A DNA stretch of 64,000 nt from Pomacea canaliculata. Taxonomy: Eukaryota > Mollusca > Gastropoda > Architaenioglossa > Ampullariidae. Shown piece after piece: positions 20,480 to 31,039 of the stretch. The position numbers and the translations under genes were made by a program. The notes below the pieces were generated by a model. The model was not told the origin of the DNA. It was given only the letters and a program-made list of their open reading frames with translations, and ran no database searches. Each line of letters opens with the position of its first letter. The stretch's first letter is position 1. The stretch lies in assembly GCF_003073045.1 (NCBI RefSeq), contig NC_037591.1:21981319-22045318 (forward strand), written 5' to 3'.

Positions 20480-22502
20480 TTAAATTATATTATTAATTTC
20501 CAAATCTTCATCCGAACTACTGTCTGTTTCAATTAACATATTTTCCTCATGTTCGGAATCAAATTTGTATTGCTCAACGACACATCTCCAGATATCCTCT
20601 ACTAAATTATAAGTTTTCTTTTTTAAAGTGCGTTGTCCAAGCTGTCTCCGATTGTGTTGTACACTTGCTTTGTTATAATTGGAAGTAGAGTCTCTATCAA
20701 CGTGTTCATTCCAGTCTAAAACAGCGAGACCCATGCGCATGTCATAGTGCCTCGTGTTTTTAATATGAACACGCTTAGGCAGATACATCAGACATATATT
20801 ATTAAAACTTTCAACATAAAATGTGTCCCTAGACATCACGTAGTCCTCAGGATGTTTATACAAAACATGGCCATGTAGAAAGTCGCTCAGCAGCTTGACA
20901 GCAGCAGGATCAGTCAGCACTATTAGAGATGGTATATATAGCGATTGCCTGCAAGGTGAGGCTAGGTTACACTTGTCATGGATGTTTTGGAAATGTGTAA
21001 TACATCCATCCAACAAGTGCCTAAGTCTCACAGGGTCGCCATCGCAATGATCTATACACCAGTACACATGATCTCTAACCGCGCTGCTGTCTTGTGGCTG
21101 AGCTGAGGATGCCACGTCTTGCCGATGTTGACTTTACTACCTTGCGCCAGTTTTTTCATCCCAGCCTTGATACTCTTAGCGACGTGCCACCTCTCGTTGA
21201 TGTTTCTAACACCTTTATTTTTCACTAACTTATTTATTGTCACGTTACGATCGTGAACGTGTTCATGAATTCTAACACCTGACTCATTCATACTTGCATA
21301 CATCCTCTCGCATCCCACTGCCTCGTGCCGCTGGGTGCACACGTCGTCCTCTTTGGTGATATGCTGGAGGTTTACAACCTTGTGAGTCGACAGTCCTAAA
21401 GTAACATGATCAGTGTGATACGAATTTTTCCGACAAGCGTGCCTTGCATCTGTCATCACACTGATCCCGTCGTCCACAGGAGACTGTTCTGCTGCAAGTG
21501 CAGCTGCGACGGACTGGCGCTTCAAGACGTCAACTACTGCAGAAAACCGTGGAAGCCGTTTTCTCAAAAATGCATCATTCACATGTCCCAAATTGGCAAA
21601 ATTAGAAAATTTTTTATATTGAATGGGGATGATCCCCGACGTAATGTACGCAAGGTACATTCTTTCGTTAGCAAAATAACTGTCACCTAGTGGGGACGAC
21701 GAGCTCCAGATGATAGTATGTCTGTTGGCACAGCATAAAGTGATGGTCAGCACATGCCCATCCATTGTTGAATTATTCACTTCTAGCGAAGACTGGCACG
21801 ATACTGAATGTGCATGAACTTGATCAATAATATCCTTCACCTTGTCGTGCTCACCAACAAACAAACATGGAATTGCTGATGATGTTTGTTCTTGCGTGGG
21901 TACATTACACTATCTTGACTGCAGGGAACTCAGGACTTTCACCGCTCAAGAAATTATCCAGTAGAGAGGACACAAAAGCAGACCGGGACTTACATCCCGA
22001 TTTTTTTAGCCCAAGTTCAAACTTATCATTAAATATTTTTCTTGCTTCTTCGTCATAAAAAAACAAGCGTATATCTTTTGTTACAACATTATACTCGTAG
22101 GTTTTAACAGTGCCGTCCGCCAAAGTTCTCTTACTGCGTTTCTTTAGTGGCGTTGGGTTTTTTCTCCATTGTAAACACTGTTTGGTAAATCCAAGATCCT
22201 GTAAAATATGTTAAAATAGTCCTTGAACTAACAGTTATTTTTACCAGTGGGCCTGATGTTTTTTCACGTAAAAATCAGCGCCGACTCACACGGAGAAAAG
22301 TCAGTCTTCTGAGTGGATTTTGATCACTTTCTTGGTTTGCGTCCCTATTCCCCCAAGTTTTCTGTCTGAGGCGTAACGGTTGACCACGAGGTAGAGAAGT
22401 TTTGAGCTGCAAACTCACTTCGATGTTCCTTCCCAAGAGTTGATTGCAAAAAGCCTCGAGTTTGCCTTCAAACTCAAAATCGAAACATCTGGCACGTGGC
22501 AT
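20480..22502 (-). CDS. Transposase-like gene of the inverted-arm element, two exons, two frame slips
   Basis: Exon 1 is 22,419-22,502 (MPRARCFDFEFEGKLEAFC, donor ATCGAA|GTGAGT). Exon 2 starts at 22,198 after TATTTTACAG and joins in phase 0 to DLGFTKQCLQWRKNP. The frame runs to about 21,907, slips by one base, and resumes as VPTQEQTSSAIPCLFVGEHD. It slips again near 21,100 and continues through HVYWCIDHCDGDPVRL to the stop at 20,480. Motifs MTDARHAC, HVHDRNVTINK and NERWHVAKSIK resemble the aspartate-bearing core of a DDE-type transposase family common in corals, fish and molluscs, often annotated only as uncharacterised. Total is about 580 residues with an acidic C terminus (SSSDEDLEINN). The two slips cancel. 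Decayed transposase is likeliest; a domesticated gene is not excluded. Confidence 0.6.
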
Positions 22503-22539
22503 TCACGCATTCGATTGGTCAGACATACCACGTGTCCTA

Positions 22540-22800
22540 CCATTACAGCCAATCACACACTACAGTTAGTGTATGACGTAGGTCCCATCAGCCTCTGCGT
22601 GTTACGTAATTCAATTGCCTAATTGTCTTAGTTATTCATTTCTAGTTCACGTTGCGTAACATTGTCCTTTCTCTTACGTAATCAAAGTACGTATGTTTCG
22701 CTCTAAGACTTGTCTGTTACGACGATAACACCTCGTGGCTACATCTCACCCCCGCCTTACGTCACCGCCATGACGTGAACGGCCACGTGACTATCTGACT
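22540..22800 (-). promoter_or_regulatory. Cluster of ACGT (CRE/E-box-like) motifs upstream of the transposase gene
   Basis: Within about 230 bp upstream of the minus-strand ATG are TATGACGTAGG, GTTACGTAATTC, CTTACGTAATCA, GTACGTATG, CTTACGTCACC, ATGACGTGAAC and CCACGTGAC. Such density of ACGT cores suggests bZIP/bHLH binding and a promoter, but function is only inferred. Confidence 0.35.
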
Positions 22801-22879
22801 CTTCCAGGCTCTCATTCTGTCTGCGTCGTGCTAGTTTGAGTACAATTTTTTTTTTTATTTCATTCTTCGGTTTTGTGGA

Positions 22880-23845
22880 CTCAGGAAGACACAAGCACCG
22901 ATGACCTCCACCAGCACAATGGTCGGGTTAGATAAGAAGAGAAGAGATCGTGGGGGCACTATGTTGCAGTCGTGAATGTGTTGGCATTTGTTAAAAGTTT
23001 GAAACATTGCAACTCAACCAAGGTGTACTTTAGGTCAGTTATCAGGAGGAATGAAACTAAAGTATTAAATATTATTATCCCCTCTTATGAGAAAAGAAAG
23101 ATGTAGAAAGACAGTATGTTCAGATAGAAGCGTTTCGCCTCACTTTTCTTAGACCTACAGCAAGTACTAGTTCGGCTGAGAAAGGCGGTTTTATTGCTAA
23201 ATTAGTTTGCAAGTGAAACTCGTTTAATTATTTGTATCAGTTTCAAACACATTCGATCCCCCTTCATCTCATGATTTACGGTAACATTCAGGATTCCACT
23301 GAAAGTCTGAGCTGAGGGCGCAGGTCTTGCAGAGGTTCGCTTTTCTACCTTTTCTACCTTTTTGGAAATCTTCACTTTGAGCCAAGAGGTGCACGACGAC
23401 TGAATGTGTATGCACGTGACCCTACAATGTTATTTCACCTTGTACTCACCAACAGACAAACATGGACGTGGGGCCGCTGTTGTAGATGGTGAATGGGGCT
23501 CTGTGTTACAGGTGTGAATTGTTGCCTATTTGTAAAGGTACGAACATTGCACTCAAAACAGATGTATTTTATGTCAGTCACCAGGGGAAAATATTGAATA
23601 TTATCATCACTTTTGAGTGAAGAAAGATATAGAGAGATATAAACAGATAGACGAAAGCATTCAAAATAAAGTTTTAAAATGCGGTTGTCTTTGTGTTTGT
23701 GTAATTTCCGCTGTTCATCTCTTTCTCCCTTATTTTTATTTGATGGAGAATACATTCAATTGTCGGTCCTAACCCTGACAGTATGTTCAGTTGCAAACCG
23801 TTTCACTCCAGCTTTCTAACCGCCAACACCAAGTACTCGAAACAC
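22880..23845. repeat. Internal tandem duplication within the transposon's right part
   Basis: Sequence around 22,970-23,175 recurs at about 23,510-23,845. Examples are GAAACATTGCAACTCAACCA against GAACATTGCACTCAAAACAG, GTATTAAATATTATTATC against ATATTGAATATTATCATC, and GACAGTATGTTCAG in both. Near 23,390-23,468 a segment also resembles the transposase coding region at 21,785-21,870, ending ACAGACAAACATGG. The block therefore looks like a partial second copy of a related element nested beside the first. Confidence 0.6.
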
Positions 23846-24007
23846 GTTTTATGGCTCGGTTTATCGCTTGCGATCTCCACCCTGCCTCGGGGCCAGGGTA
23901 GCAATTAGGGAAGACTGACCGCTGGTACTGACCCCGTGTACTCCTACCTTCCCTCGCACGGGCGAAACCATTTGAAAACACGCCCATTTCGACTTCGGCC
24001 TTTAACA

Positions 24008-24604
24008 TTGTAGCATAAGACTTCATTTATTTGAATGATTGCATACCGGTAAAATCTGTTAACAGGGTCTTTGTGCCCTGAAGGAAGATATACTTCGAAA
24101 AACAAAATTGTGACTAGGATTACGAAACTGCGGCATACGATTGCAGTCCTGTGTAACTGGCCGTGTTGCCGAAAAAACATAAACTGTGAGGTACGTGCTA
24201 GCAATAATGTTTGTTTCATTCGCGTGATACATCAGATCCAGTGTGTGTGAGAGAAAGAGAAAGCGAAAGCGGCACCGATTCTGTGTTCAATCCTCACAGT
24301 GTGTCCAGTGCCTTGCACACAACGTATTTCCTACTTGAGGACTGTCTATATTACCGGTTAAGGCCAACAGCATCAGCAGCAATGCTGTTTCGCATGCAAT
24401 TGGTCAGCATTTCATCTCAAATCTGTCTCACGGTATACTTTCCTGGCATTCCAGAGTTTTAGTGCTGAATAGTCCAAGCACACTTCATTGAAACCTATAT
24501 TGTTTCTCTTTTTTATTACTGCTCCTGTTATTAGCGTTTTGGTTACCCCTCATCAGTCTTTGGGTATTCTCTCTCTCTTGCAATTTTTTCTTTATCCTCT
24601 ACTG
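24008..24604. other. No gene recognised
   Basis: Spacer between the MULE-like element and the second hAT MITE, with a short purine-rich GAGAGAAAGAG run. No supportable coding sequence. Confidence 0.5.
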
Positions 24605-25065
24605 CAGGGATGCCCAACATACGGCCCGCGGGGCATATCCGGCCCGTGACGCAGTGCCATCCGGCCCGCGAAACTTCTGCCCACAGTGCAGGAAATCGGC
24701 ATGTTAGTAATATATAAAAAAAAAATAAAAACGAAAAAAAAAATACGAAAAAAGGGAAGAAGAAGTATTTATCCCCACGTAGTGGTGTTTCCCAATCTTT
24801 TTTTCGATGGACGAACATTTCGATTCAGTGCTCCGACTTGGTGTCTCTACGATGCAGCCGGACATTCAGAAGTTGGTTTCGGAAAAACAACTTCAAATTT
24901 CCCACTAATTACTACATAATTAATGGTAAGTACAACTTGTTTCTAATAAAAATGGTATCTGCTCTATTTATTTTTTCTTTTTTGTATTTTTGCGGTGAAG
25001 TGGCCCGCGACACGGCTGTCCGAAATGGATATGGCCCGCAGGCCGAAAAAGGTTGGGCATCACTA
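24605..25065. mobile_element. Non-autonomous hAT MITE, copy 2
   Basis: The termini CAGGGATGCCCAACATACGG and CCGAAAAAGGTTGGGCATCA are inverted. The perfect 8-bp TSD CTCTACTG lies at 24,597-24,604 and 25,066-25,073. The interior is closely related to the copy at 6,132-6,555 but reversed (shared CGATGGACGAACATTTCGAT and ACTTGGTGTCTCTACGATGC). No transposase. The perfect TSD suggests relatively recent insertion. Confidence 0.9.
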
Positions 25066-25198
25066 CTCTACTGTAATACAAAATTTGATATTTTTATATA
25101 TTTTCACTATCCTTTTTCTCATATTTCGTACACAATATTACTTCTTATAACTAGTCTTTTGTTAGCAGAATGGTGTTAAGATGCTGAAGAAATAAATC

Positions 25199-25430
25199 AT
25201 GAAACTCCTTTTTGTTACAGCCATTGTTATCTCAGTTGTGAAAGCTGCTTTTTTAAGTCATTGTATATTGATTGTGAAACTAGTCATTACCATTTCGATT
25301 GTGCAACTGAATTGTAACGGTCATTTTTATAACGATTGCATTCAAAAATTGTTTGTCACGGCCACTTTTATGTCGATTCTAAAATTAGTTTGTCAAGGTT
25401 ACTGCGCCCTCTGCATAAAGCCAACTCTCA
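25199..25430. repeat. Degenerate minisatellite, about 35-45 bp period
   Basis: Diverged units built around a GTTACRGCCAYTTTTATNTCGATTGTGAAA-like theme recur about five times (for example TCAGTTGTGAAAG, TTGATTGTGAAAC, TCGATTGTGCAAC, TCGATTCTAAAAT). The open frame across it is a by-product of the repeat. Confidence 0.5.
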
Positions 25431-25689
25431 ATCAAAGCATTAAGGACTTTTCTGGAAGAGCAGTGCTTAGGTTAAAATAATAATAAAAAAGACACCCCTA
25501 AAAAAAAAAGACCTTACGACTGTGCATACGCACGAGCACGAAGACACACATGCTTGCGCGCGCCTACAAACACGCGCAGGCATGCCCACGCCATCAGCAG
25601 TACACTGAAGTTTGACTGACATGATACGATTGTTAGGAGCAGCACCGAAAGAGGAAATTAAATGTCAAGGAAAACTCTTTTTTTCTGGA

Positions 25690-25965
25690 AGCCCACGCAG
25701 CATGCAGAGAGAAGAGGGTGAGGACGGAAGCTGACGAACACGAGCTCAGTTTCGCGAAGGAAACCGAGTTGCGGTGCAATTTACTTCTCGGGGATATACC
25801 CCACTCGAGCTTCACGCACCCAAGACGATTACAGTCTCGGATACACCTTCCATCTTTCTTCTCTTCGGCACGTCTGTCACAACCAGCACGAAACCAAAGG
25901 TTAAAATTTGCCGCCCATCATCTTTGCCGTCTTCTGCCGAAGTGAGAAAATTTCATCCTACATGG
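25690..25965 (+). promoter_or_regulatory. Probable 5' leader exon region of the second TLR gene
   Basis: This region resembles 12,130-12,310 upstream of TLR1 (CTCAGTTTCGCGAAGGAAAC, then TTCGGCACGTCTGTCACAAC). A candidate donor CGAA|GTGAGA lies at about 25,938-25,944. About 500 bp downstream the sequence TTCATCTTCAG|GTCATGG provides an acceptor three bases before the start codon, fitting a 5'-UTR intron. Confidence 0.5.
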
Positions 25966-26459
25966 AATCTGTCAATCCCGGCTTCGAACTTGTTGAGCCA
26001 GCTGCAGAGCTACTTGGTCTGTGCTTGAGTAACCGGTTAGTATCAAATTCGTTGAGCAGTTAAGACCCGAGAGAGACTTCAGCTTGTTCCAAAGATAGAG
26101 ACTTGGACACATCAAACTTTATAATCAATGCTTTCATCCCCTTATCAACCGTGACTGCTTTATTTTTAACAATATTTAATAAAACCGGACACAGAGGGAC
26201 GGAAAACCCTGCACCAATTTATAGTTGACCTCTTCAGACATCAACCAACTAGAAAAACATCAATTTTCTAGCACTGAGTTCGCGGATGTGTTTTATGGGA
26301 TTTTTACCAGGACATATTAATTTTCAAGTAATTGCATTTTCTTGAGTGTCTGCAGCAATGTAGGAGGTAGTCAGGAGGGCAGCTATTTCGTGGACTTGAT
26401 TCTCCAGATGTTTCTTGTGCGTAATTAACAATAATCATTAACCTGTTCATCTTCAGGTC

Positions 26460-28649
26460 ATGGCCCCCCACTCAGTTCTAGCTTTGGCCGGAGCGGGAAC
26501 CGTGCTGCTGTTTGTTGTCTGCCGATTGCAGTGCCTGGGGTTCATGCCGCACGAGGAAGACAACGTCGCTGCGCCTGCCCCGGCCTCAGCCAACGTCTGC
26601 TTTCCAGATAGTTGTAGGTGTTGGAACGACAGAAGGTTAGAATGGTCGGCTGACTGCTCACAAAATAATGGAAGCCTCACGTTCGTCCCCATACTCAGTG
26701 AGCCCAACATAACCTTCCTAAACTTCTCCTATAACAAAGTCCAGGTCATCACCGACGACTTTTTTGCCAATGTCACCGACCTTCAGTATCTGGAACTTTC
26801 CAATAACAACATCATCAACATCAGTTTCCAGGCTTTCAAGAACCTGACTAAGCTGGAATATCTCTACCTGAACTTTAACTATAATCTCACGTTCGACATT
26901 CTTCGGCCAGTCTTCCTGATCCCGACCTTGATAAGGCTCGACGTCAGACATTCCAGTTTGACACCTCCGCCGGATGGCTACTTCAAGAACTACTTTTCGC
27001 CGAGTCTGGAGACTTTATTCCTGCATGAGAACGAAATCGGCGACATCGACTTGGCTGTGTTTAATAGCTTTACAAGCTTACGGAAGCTCGGCCTGGCTAC
27101 GAACTACATCTCGAAGGTGACCACAAGCAGTCCTACGCATCTGGAGATCCTAGAAATACAGACAAATGGCATTCTCAGATTTCCAGAGACTTGTATAAAC
27201 GGAAGTAACGAATCGCTGTTTCCGAACTTAACGGAACTGTGGCTCATCGAGAATGTGATGCGGTGGCTTCCAGACAAAGTGTGTCTGCCCAAACTGTGGC
27301 AGTTACAGATGAACGGAAACTTCTTCAAGCATTTTGTGAAAGACATGCTTCATCCCTTTACGAATCTGACGTCCGTCTACCTGAACGCCATGAACACGAA
27401 ACCGTGGGGCATTGATGAATTTGCTTTCAGAAGTCCCATATTGACAAATCTTTCTTTGGCCTTTAACCATCTTGACTTTTCCAGGAACACTATACATTCC
27501 GGAGCCTTTGCAGGCATACCCCACCTGAGTTTTTTGAGTCTCTACCAAAACTATTTTCACTATGTAGACGACAACCGATTTTCCGAGTTGTTCAGCAACT
27601 TGACGAATTTGAACTACATTAACCTCGGCTATTGTTCAGTCGCCAGCATTTCCAACAAGACCTTTCGGGGAATGACATCTCTAACAACCATCGTCCTCTC
27701 TGGCAACACACTGCGCTTCATACCCGAAGGGACGTTCGACGATCTGCCAAACTTGACAAGCATCGACCTGAGCAGCAATCAACTGTCTTTGATTACAGAA
27801 TACACATTTAGCGCGGCGCTGCGAGGAAGACTCAGCAACGTTTCTTTTGCGTGGAATCTGTTTGAGTGCACTTGTGACCTGCTGTGGTTCCACCAATGGC
27901 TTCTCTCCAGTAAGAATATTTTTAGAAACGGTAATTACTATCAGTGTTATAATGTGGCCAACACGACTGTCACCGAGTTCTACGTGGACCAGCAAGCTTG
28001 TCTGCTGAGTCGTGACACTCTCACCATCATTACAGTCGTCTCGTCAATGCTCATCTTCACGATCACGTTGGCAGTGACGCTCTTCCGCTACCGCTGGCAC
28101 TTCCGCTTGCTGCTTTATGAGGCCTTTCGGGCAGGATCCAACCGTAGGCGCAGACGTCTGCGCAGAAATTTCCAGTATGACGTCTTCGTGTCCTATGCCG
28201 AAGGGGACTTAAGCTGGGTCCTCACTCACCTCATCCCCGGTTTGGAGGACCGCATGGGCCTGCGTGTTTGCCTCCACCAGCGGGATTTCATACCGGGACA
28301 CAACATCGTGGACAACATCGCCGACAGCGTGGAGGGCAGCCAGAAGATGATGATGGTCTTCTCCCAGCACTTTGCTCGCAGCCAGTGGTGTCAGTTCGAG
28401 TTGGCGCTCTGCCTGTCGCATGTCATGGACCATGATGACGACCTTCTGGTCGTTCGCCTGAGCGACGAGTCGACTTCACGTGACATGACGGCCGCTATGA
28501 TGGCTGTGCTCAAGACGACGACCTACATTCAATGGGAAGATAATGTGGAAGCCAGAAACTCTTTCTGGGGTCGTTTGACAATCGCCTTGCAGGACCTCAA
28601 TCGTCCGGAGTATGAGGCCAGTGGGTCATACACGGGCGTGTATAGGTGA
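26460..28649 (+). CDS. Toll-like receptor paralogue 2, intact
   Basis: An uninterrupted 729-residue single coding exon. The signal peptide is residues 1 to about 30 (VLLFVVCRLQCLGF) and the LRR N-cap has CFPDSCRCW. Leucine-rich repeats run to about residue 460, with many N-glycosylation sequons (NIT, NVT, NIS, NLT). The LRR C-cap (ECTCDLLWFHQWLL) is at about 465-515, a single transmembrane helix (LTIITVVSSMLIFTITLAV) at about 520-540, and the TIR domain at about 571-710 with YDVFVSYAEGD, CLHQRDFIPG and FWGRL boxes. One juxtamembrane cysteine cluster gives the single-cysteine-cluster (vertebrate-like) architecture. The start is set by the acceptor CTTCAG just upstream and a good signal peptide. 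It acts at the cell surface or endosome and probably signals through MyD88. The C-terminal tail (NRPEYEASGSYTGVYR) differs from paralogue 1. Confidence 0.95.
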   Translation: MAPHSVLALAGAGTVLLFVVCRLQCLGFMPHEEDNVAAPAPASANVCFPDSCRCWNDRRLEWSADCSQNNGSLTFVPILSEPNITFLNFSYNKVQVITDDFFANVTDLQYLELSNNNIINISFQAFKNLTKLEYLYLNFNYNLTFDILRPVFLIPTLIRLDVRHSSLTPPPDGYFKNYFSPSLETLFLHENEIGDIDLAVFNSFTSLRKLGLATNYISKVTTSSPTHLEILEIQTNGILRFPETCINGSNESLFPNLTELWLIENVMRWLPDKVCLPKLWQLQMNGNFFKHFVKDMLHPFTNLTSVYLNAMNTKPWGIDEFAFRSPILTNLSLAFNHLDFSRNTIHSGAFAGIPHLSFLSLYQNYFHYVDDNRFSELFSNLTNLNYINLGYCSVASISNKTFRGMTSLTTIVLSGNTLRFIPEGTFDDLPNLTSIDLSSNQLSLITEYTFSAALRGRLSNVSFAWNLFECTCDLLWFHQWLLSSKNIFRNGNYYQCYNVANTTVTEFYVDQQACLLSRDTLTIITVVSSMLIFTITLAVTLFRYRWHFRLLLYEAFRAGSNRRRRRLRRNFQYDVFVSYAEGDLSWVLTHLIPGLEDRMGLRVCLHQRDFIPGHNIVDNIADSVEGSQKMMMVFSQHFARSQWCQFELALCLSHVMDHDDDLLVVRLSDESTSRDMTAAMMAVLKTTTYIQWEDNVEARNSFWGRLTIALQDLNRPEYEASGSYTGVYR

Positions 28650-31039
28650 ACTGCTGTCTGTTTGCCGAGACCAACGCTCGCCTCTTGGAAAGTTCTCCGC
28701 TGTTAGTCTTATCGAACCTAAACAATGAACGTGACTTAACCGGAAGCTCTGTGTACACCAGCCTCGTTTTAGTAGTTAACTAGAAAAAAGCGTCTGTAAG
28801 CAGTCCAGTAATACAAGTTCGTGGTTGAGATTTAGACCGCTAGTTCGTCGCATTCAAAATCCAGACCCACAATACTGGTACCGCGTGTGGCAAACTGAAG
28901 TACGCTTCTGAAACAAATGGGAGTTTACGGCAATAGTTTAAAGCGCCAACCTGGTTATCCCTGAATGCTCTGTACAAAATGGTCTTTGTGATGCCAGTTT
29001 TAGTCATTTGTCCTGAAGTCATTTGAACATCCAAATGTTTTGGTATTTCATTTTGTTTTTAAATTTCCTTTGTTTAGAAAATACTTTAGATTTAACGATT
29101 CAGACTGAAAGGGGAATGATTGGAGATGGCGGAAACAACTTTCAAGGCAGATGGTCACTGCGACCAGCCCATTGGTAACGTGAGCACCATATTTCTCTTC
29201 TTAAAGCAACCACTAGTTTGTTGAACATTCTGTATACACTTGTCACTTGTATAAAATACGCAACTGTTATCAGTTCTGTTCTATCCACTACGACCAATGC
29301 TACTCAGTTTTGACCCTTATAGGTTAACTAGTTGTAAGTACAGTTCCCTGTCGTGTACAAGACCCATCCGGCCAGCAAACCCTTAACATATATTGATATA
29401 GACATTATCTCCTCCTGACTAAAGAGACAAAAGACTTTCCATACAAAGTGATCAGCCCAAGTCCTATGAAAAGGTTGATTCTTAATGTTATTCAATGAAA
29501 ACATAGAAACTTAAAAACATTTAGAAATGAAAACTAATAGAAAATAATTTATGACAGTCTTTAATATAATGAAGGATAAGTTATGGACTTATGGACATAA
29601 ATTGTCACAAAGCACACTTTGACAGAATGCTTAAACAAAAAAAAAGAACTTTCCTTTTGTACACTTCACTAAAAAATTTTCTTAATCAGAGAATAGAGAA
29701 TTCTATGAAAAGACATTTTAAACTATGCCAGAGACATACACAAGCTGTTCAAAAGGATCCTGACTTCTTGCACACACGGCTGTGAAAAACATCTAAACTA
29801 TCGTTTAATTTATGAAAGACTTTGTCAGTCTGTTATGCAAGAGCTAAGATGTTATCCACATACAAAAGCAAACAAGTAATGAGACCTGATAATGCTTGAA
29901 AATGAATAACTTATACAGTATTACTAATAATATCCAGATGATAGCAATACCATCTATCACATCTGAGGCCAGTCTTAACAGGGGAGACAATGCAATCATG
30001 AACAACATTGAACTTCTAACACTAACTGCATAAAAATGTGTAAAACAAAACAAAAGAAAATTTTAAAACTCTACAGAACTAGAGATTGCATGCATAGTAA
30101 CAAAACAGATAAAAATGAAAAAGATGTAACCGAAATTTAACAGTCAAACTATTTCATGGAAGCTGGGGGTAACAAAATTGGTGTTAGCACTAAGACAGCA
30201 ACTTAAGTTATATCAGGCAAGGCAGCCAGGTCTGTAAACAGATGCCACATGCAGAGAAAGAACAGCATGCTATAATGAGTGCTAAACCCAGGACAGCCAA
30301 CCCTCACCGTATTGCTGACAGGAGCTGGACCACATTGGGCTGCCCTAATTTCATTAGGGATAAAGATTGCCAGAAACAGAAACTTTAAAAATAAAGGTAG
30401 CCTAGGATGTAGCCATGCTACACGAATACCTTAGAATGAAATTGCAAAATATTACAACCAATGACCTCTTACTGTCTGACATCTCTGCATCCAATGTTAC
30501 ATAGCCCCCAGCTTTGGATTTTGTGGGAAATTTTATTCACAAAATAGATTTGTCAACACTGATAGTAAACTTTAAGAGCAGTTTATATATTCACATAGAT
30601 GTATAAAATACTTGTTCAATAAGATAGCAGTCACTCCAAAAGCATTTATAAACATACAGATAAAGCCTGGAAACAAATTTCACAAATTGGGCAAACATGG
30701 ACACTACAACTGGCAATGGCTATAAGTCAATTCACACAATGACATTTAGGTTGGGATCTGTTTTATATTCAGTTTATTTCAACACATAGCATCCCACTAC
30801 AATGATATATACAAACTTGCTTATGTCTAAAACTGTATACACGCTTTATTGGAAGTCTTTAGAATTACAAACCCCACTCTTACGTAAAATCAGCATAATC
30901 TGTTATTTTCAAATAAACATTCCTTGTTAATTCTGATAATTAACAAAACAAAAATGCTTATTAAAAAAACTACTTCGTTTAGTGTACAATGCAGCATTAG
31001 GTAATAAATTTAGGTATAAATGCACAATCATTTTTACGT
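28650..31039. other. 3' flanks of TLR2 (+) and RNF180 (-); no further gene
   Basis: The first 250 bp are TLR2 3' UTR, shared with TLR1 and with a fragment at 56.4 kb. The remainder is AT-rich and convergent with the RNF180-like gene; a minus-strand AATAAA at 30,773-30,778 could be its poly-A signal. Only short chance frames are present apart from a SINE copy. Confidence 0.5.
30215..30345 (-). mobile_element. tRNA-like SINE, partial copy
   Basis: GATGCCACATGCAGAGAAAG and AACAGCATGC, followed by GGACAGCCAACCCTCACCGT, match the fuller copy at 31,881-32,053 in the same orientation. The sequence is diverged and lacks the outer ends. Confidence 0.65.

Larger units (their letters stand above)
19691..24007 (-). 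mobile_element. MULE-like DNA transposon with long inverted arms
   Basis: Sequence at 19,691-20,165 is matched, inverted and imperfectly, by 23,660-24,007. Examples are CGCCCGTGCGAGGGAAGGTA (19,737) against its complement near 23,947-23,966, and GAGTACTTGGTGTTGGCGGT (about 19,984) against its complement near 23,819. The outermost shared block is TTTAAAGGCCGAAG. Arms of several hundred bp enclosing a transposase-like gene are typical of Mutator-like elements. No convincing target duplication was found at the ends, so borders are approximate. Arm divergence and internal rearrangement indicate an old, inactive copy. Confidence 0.7.
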
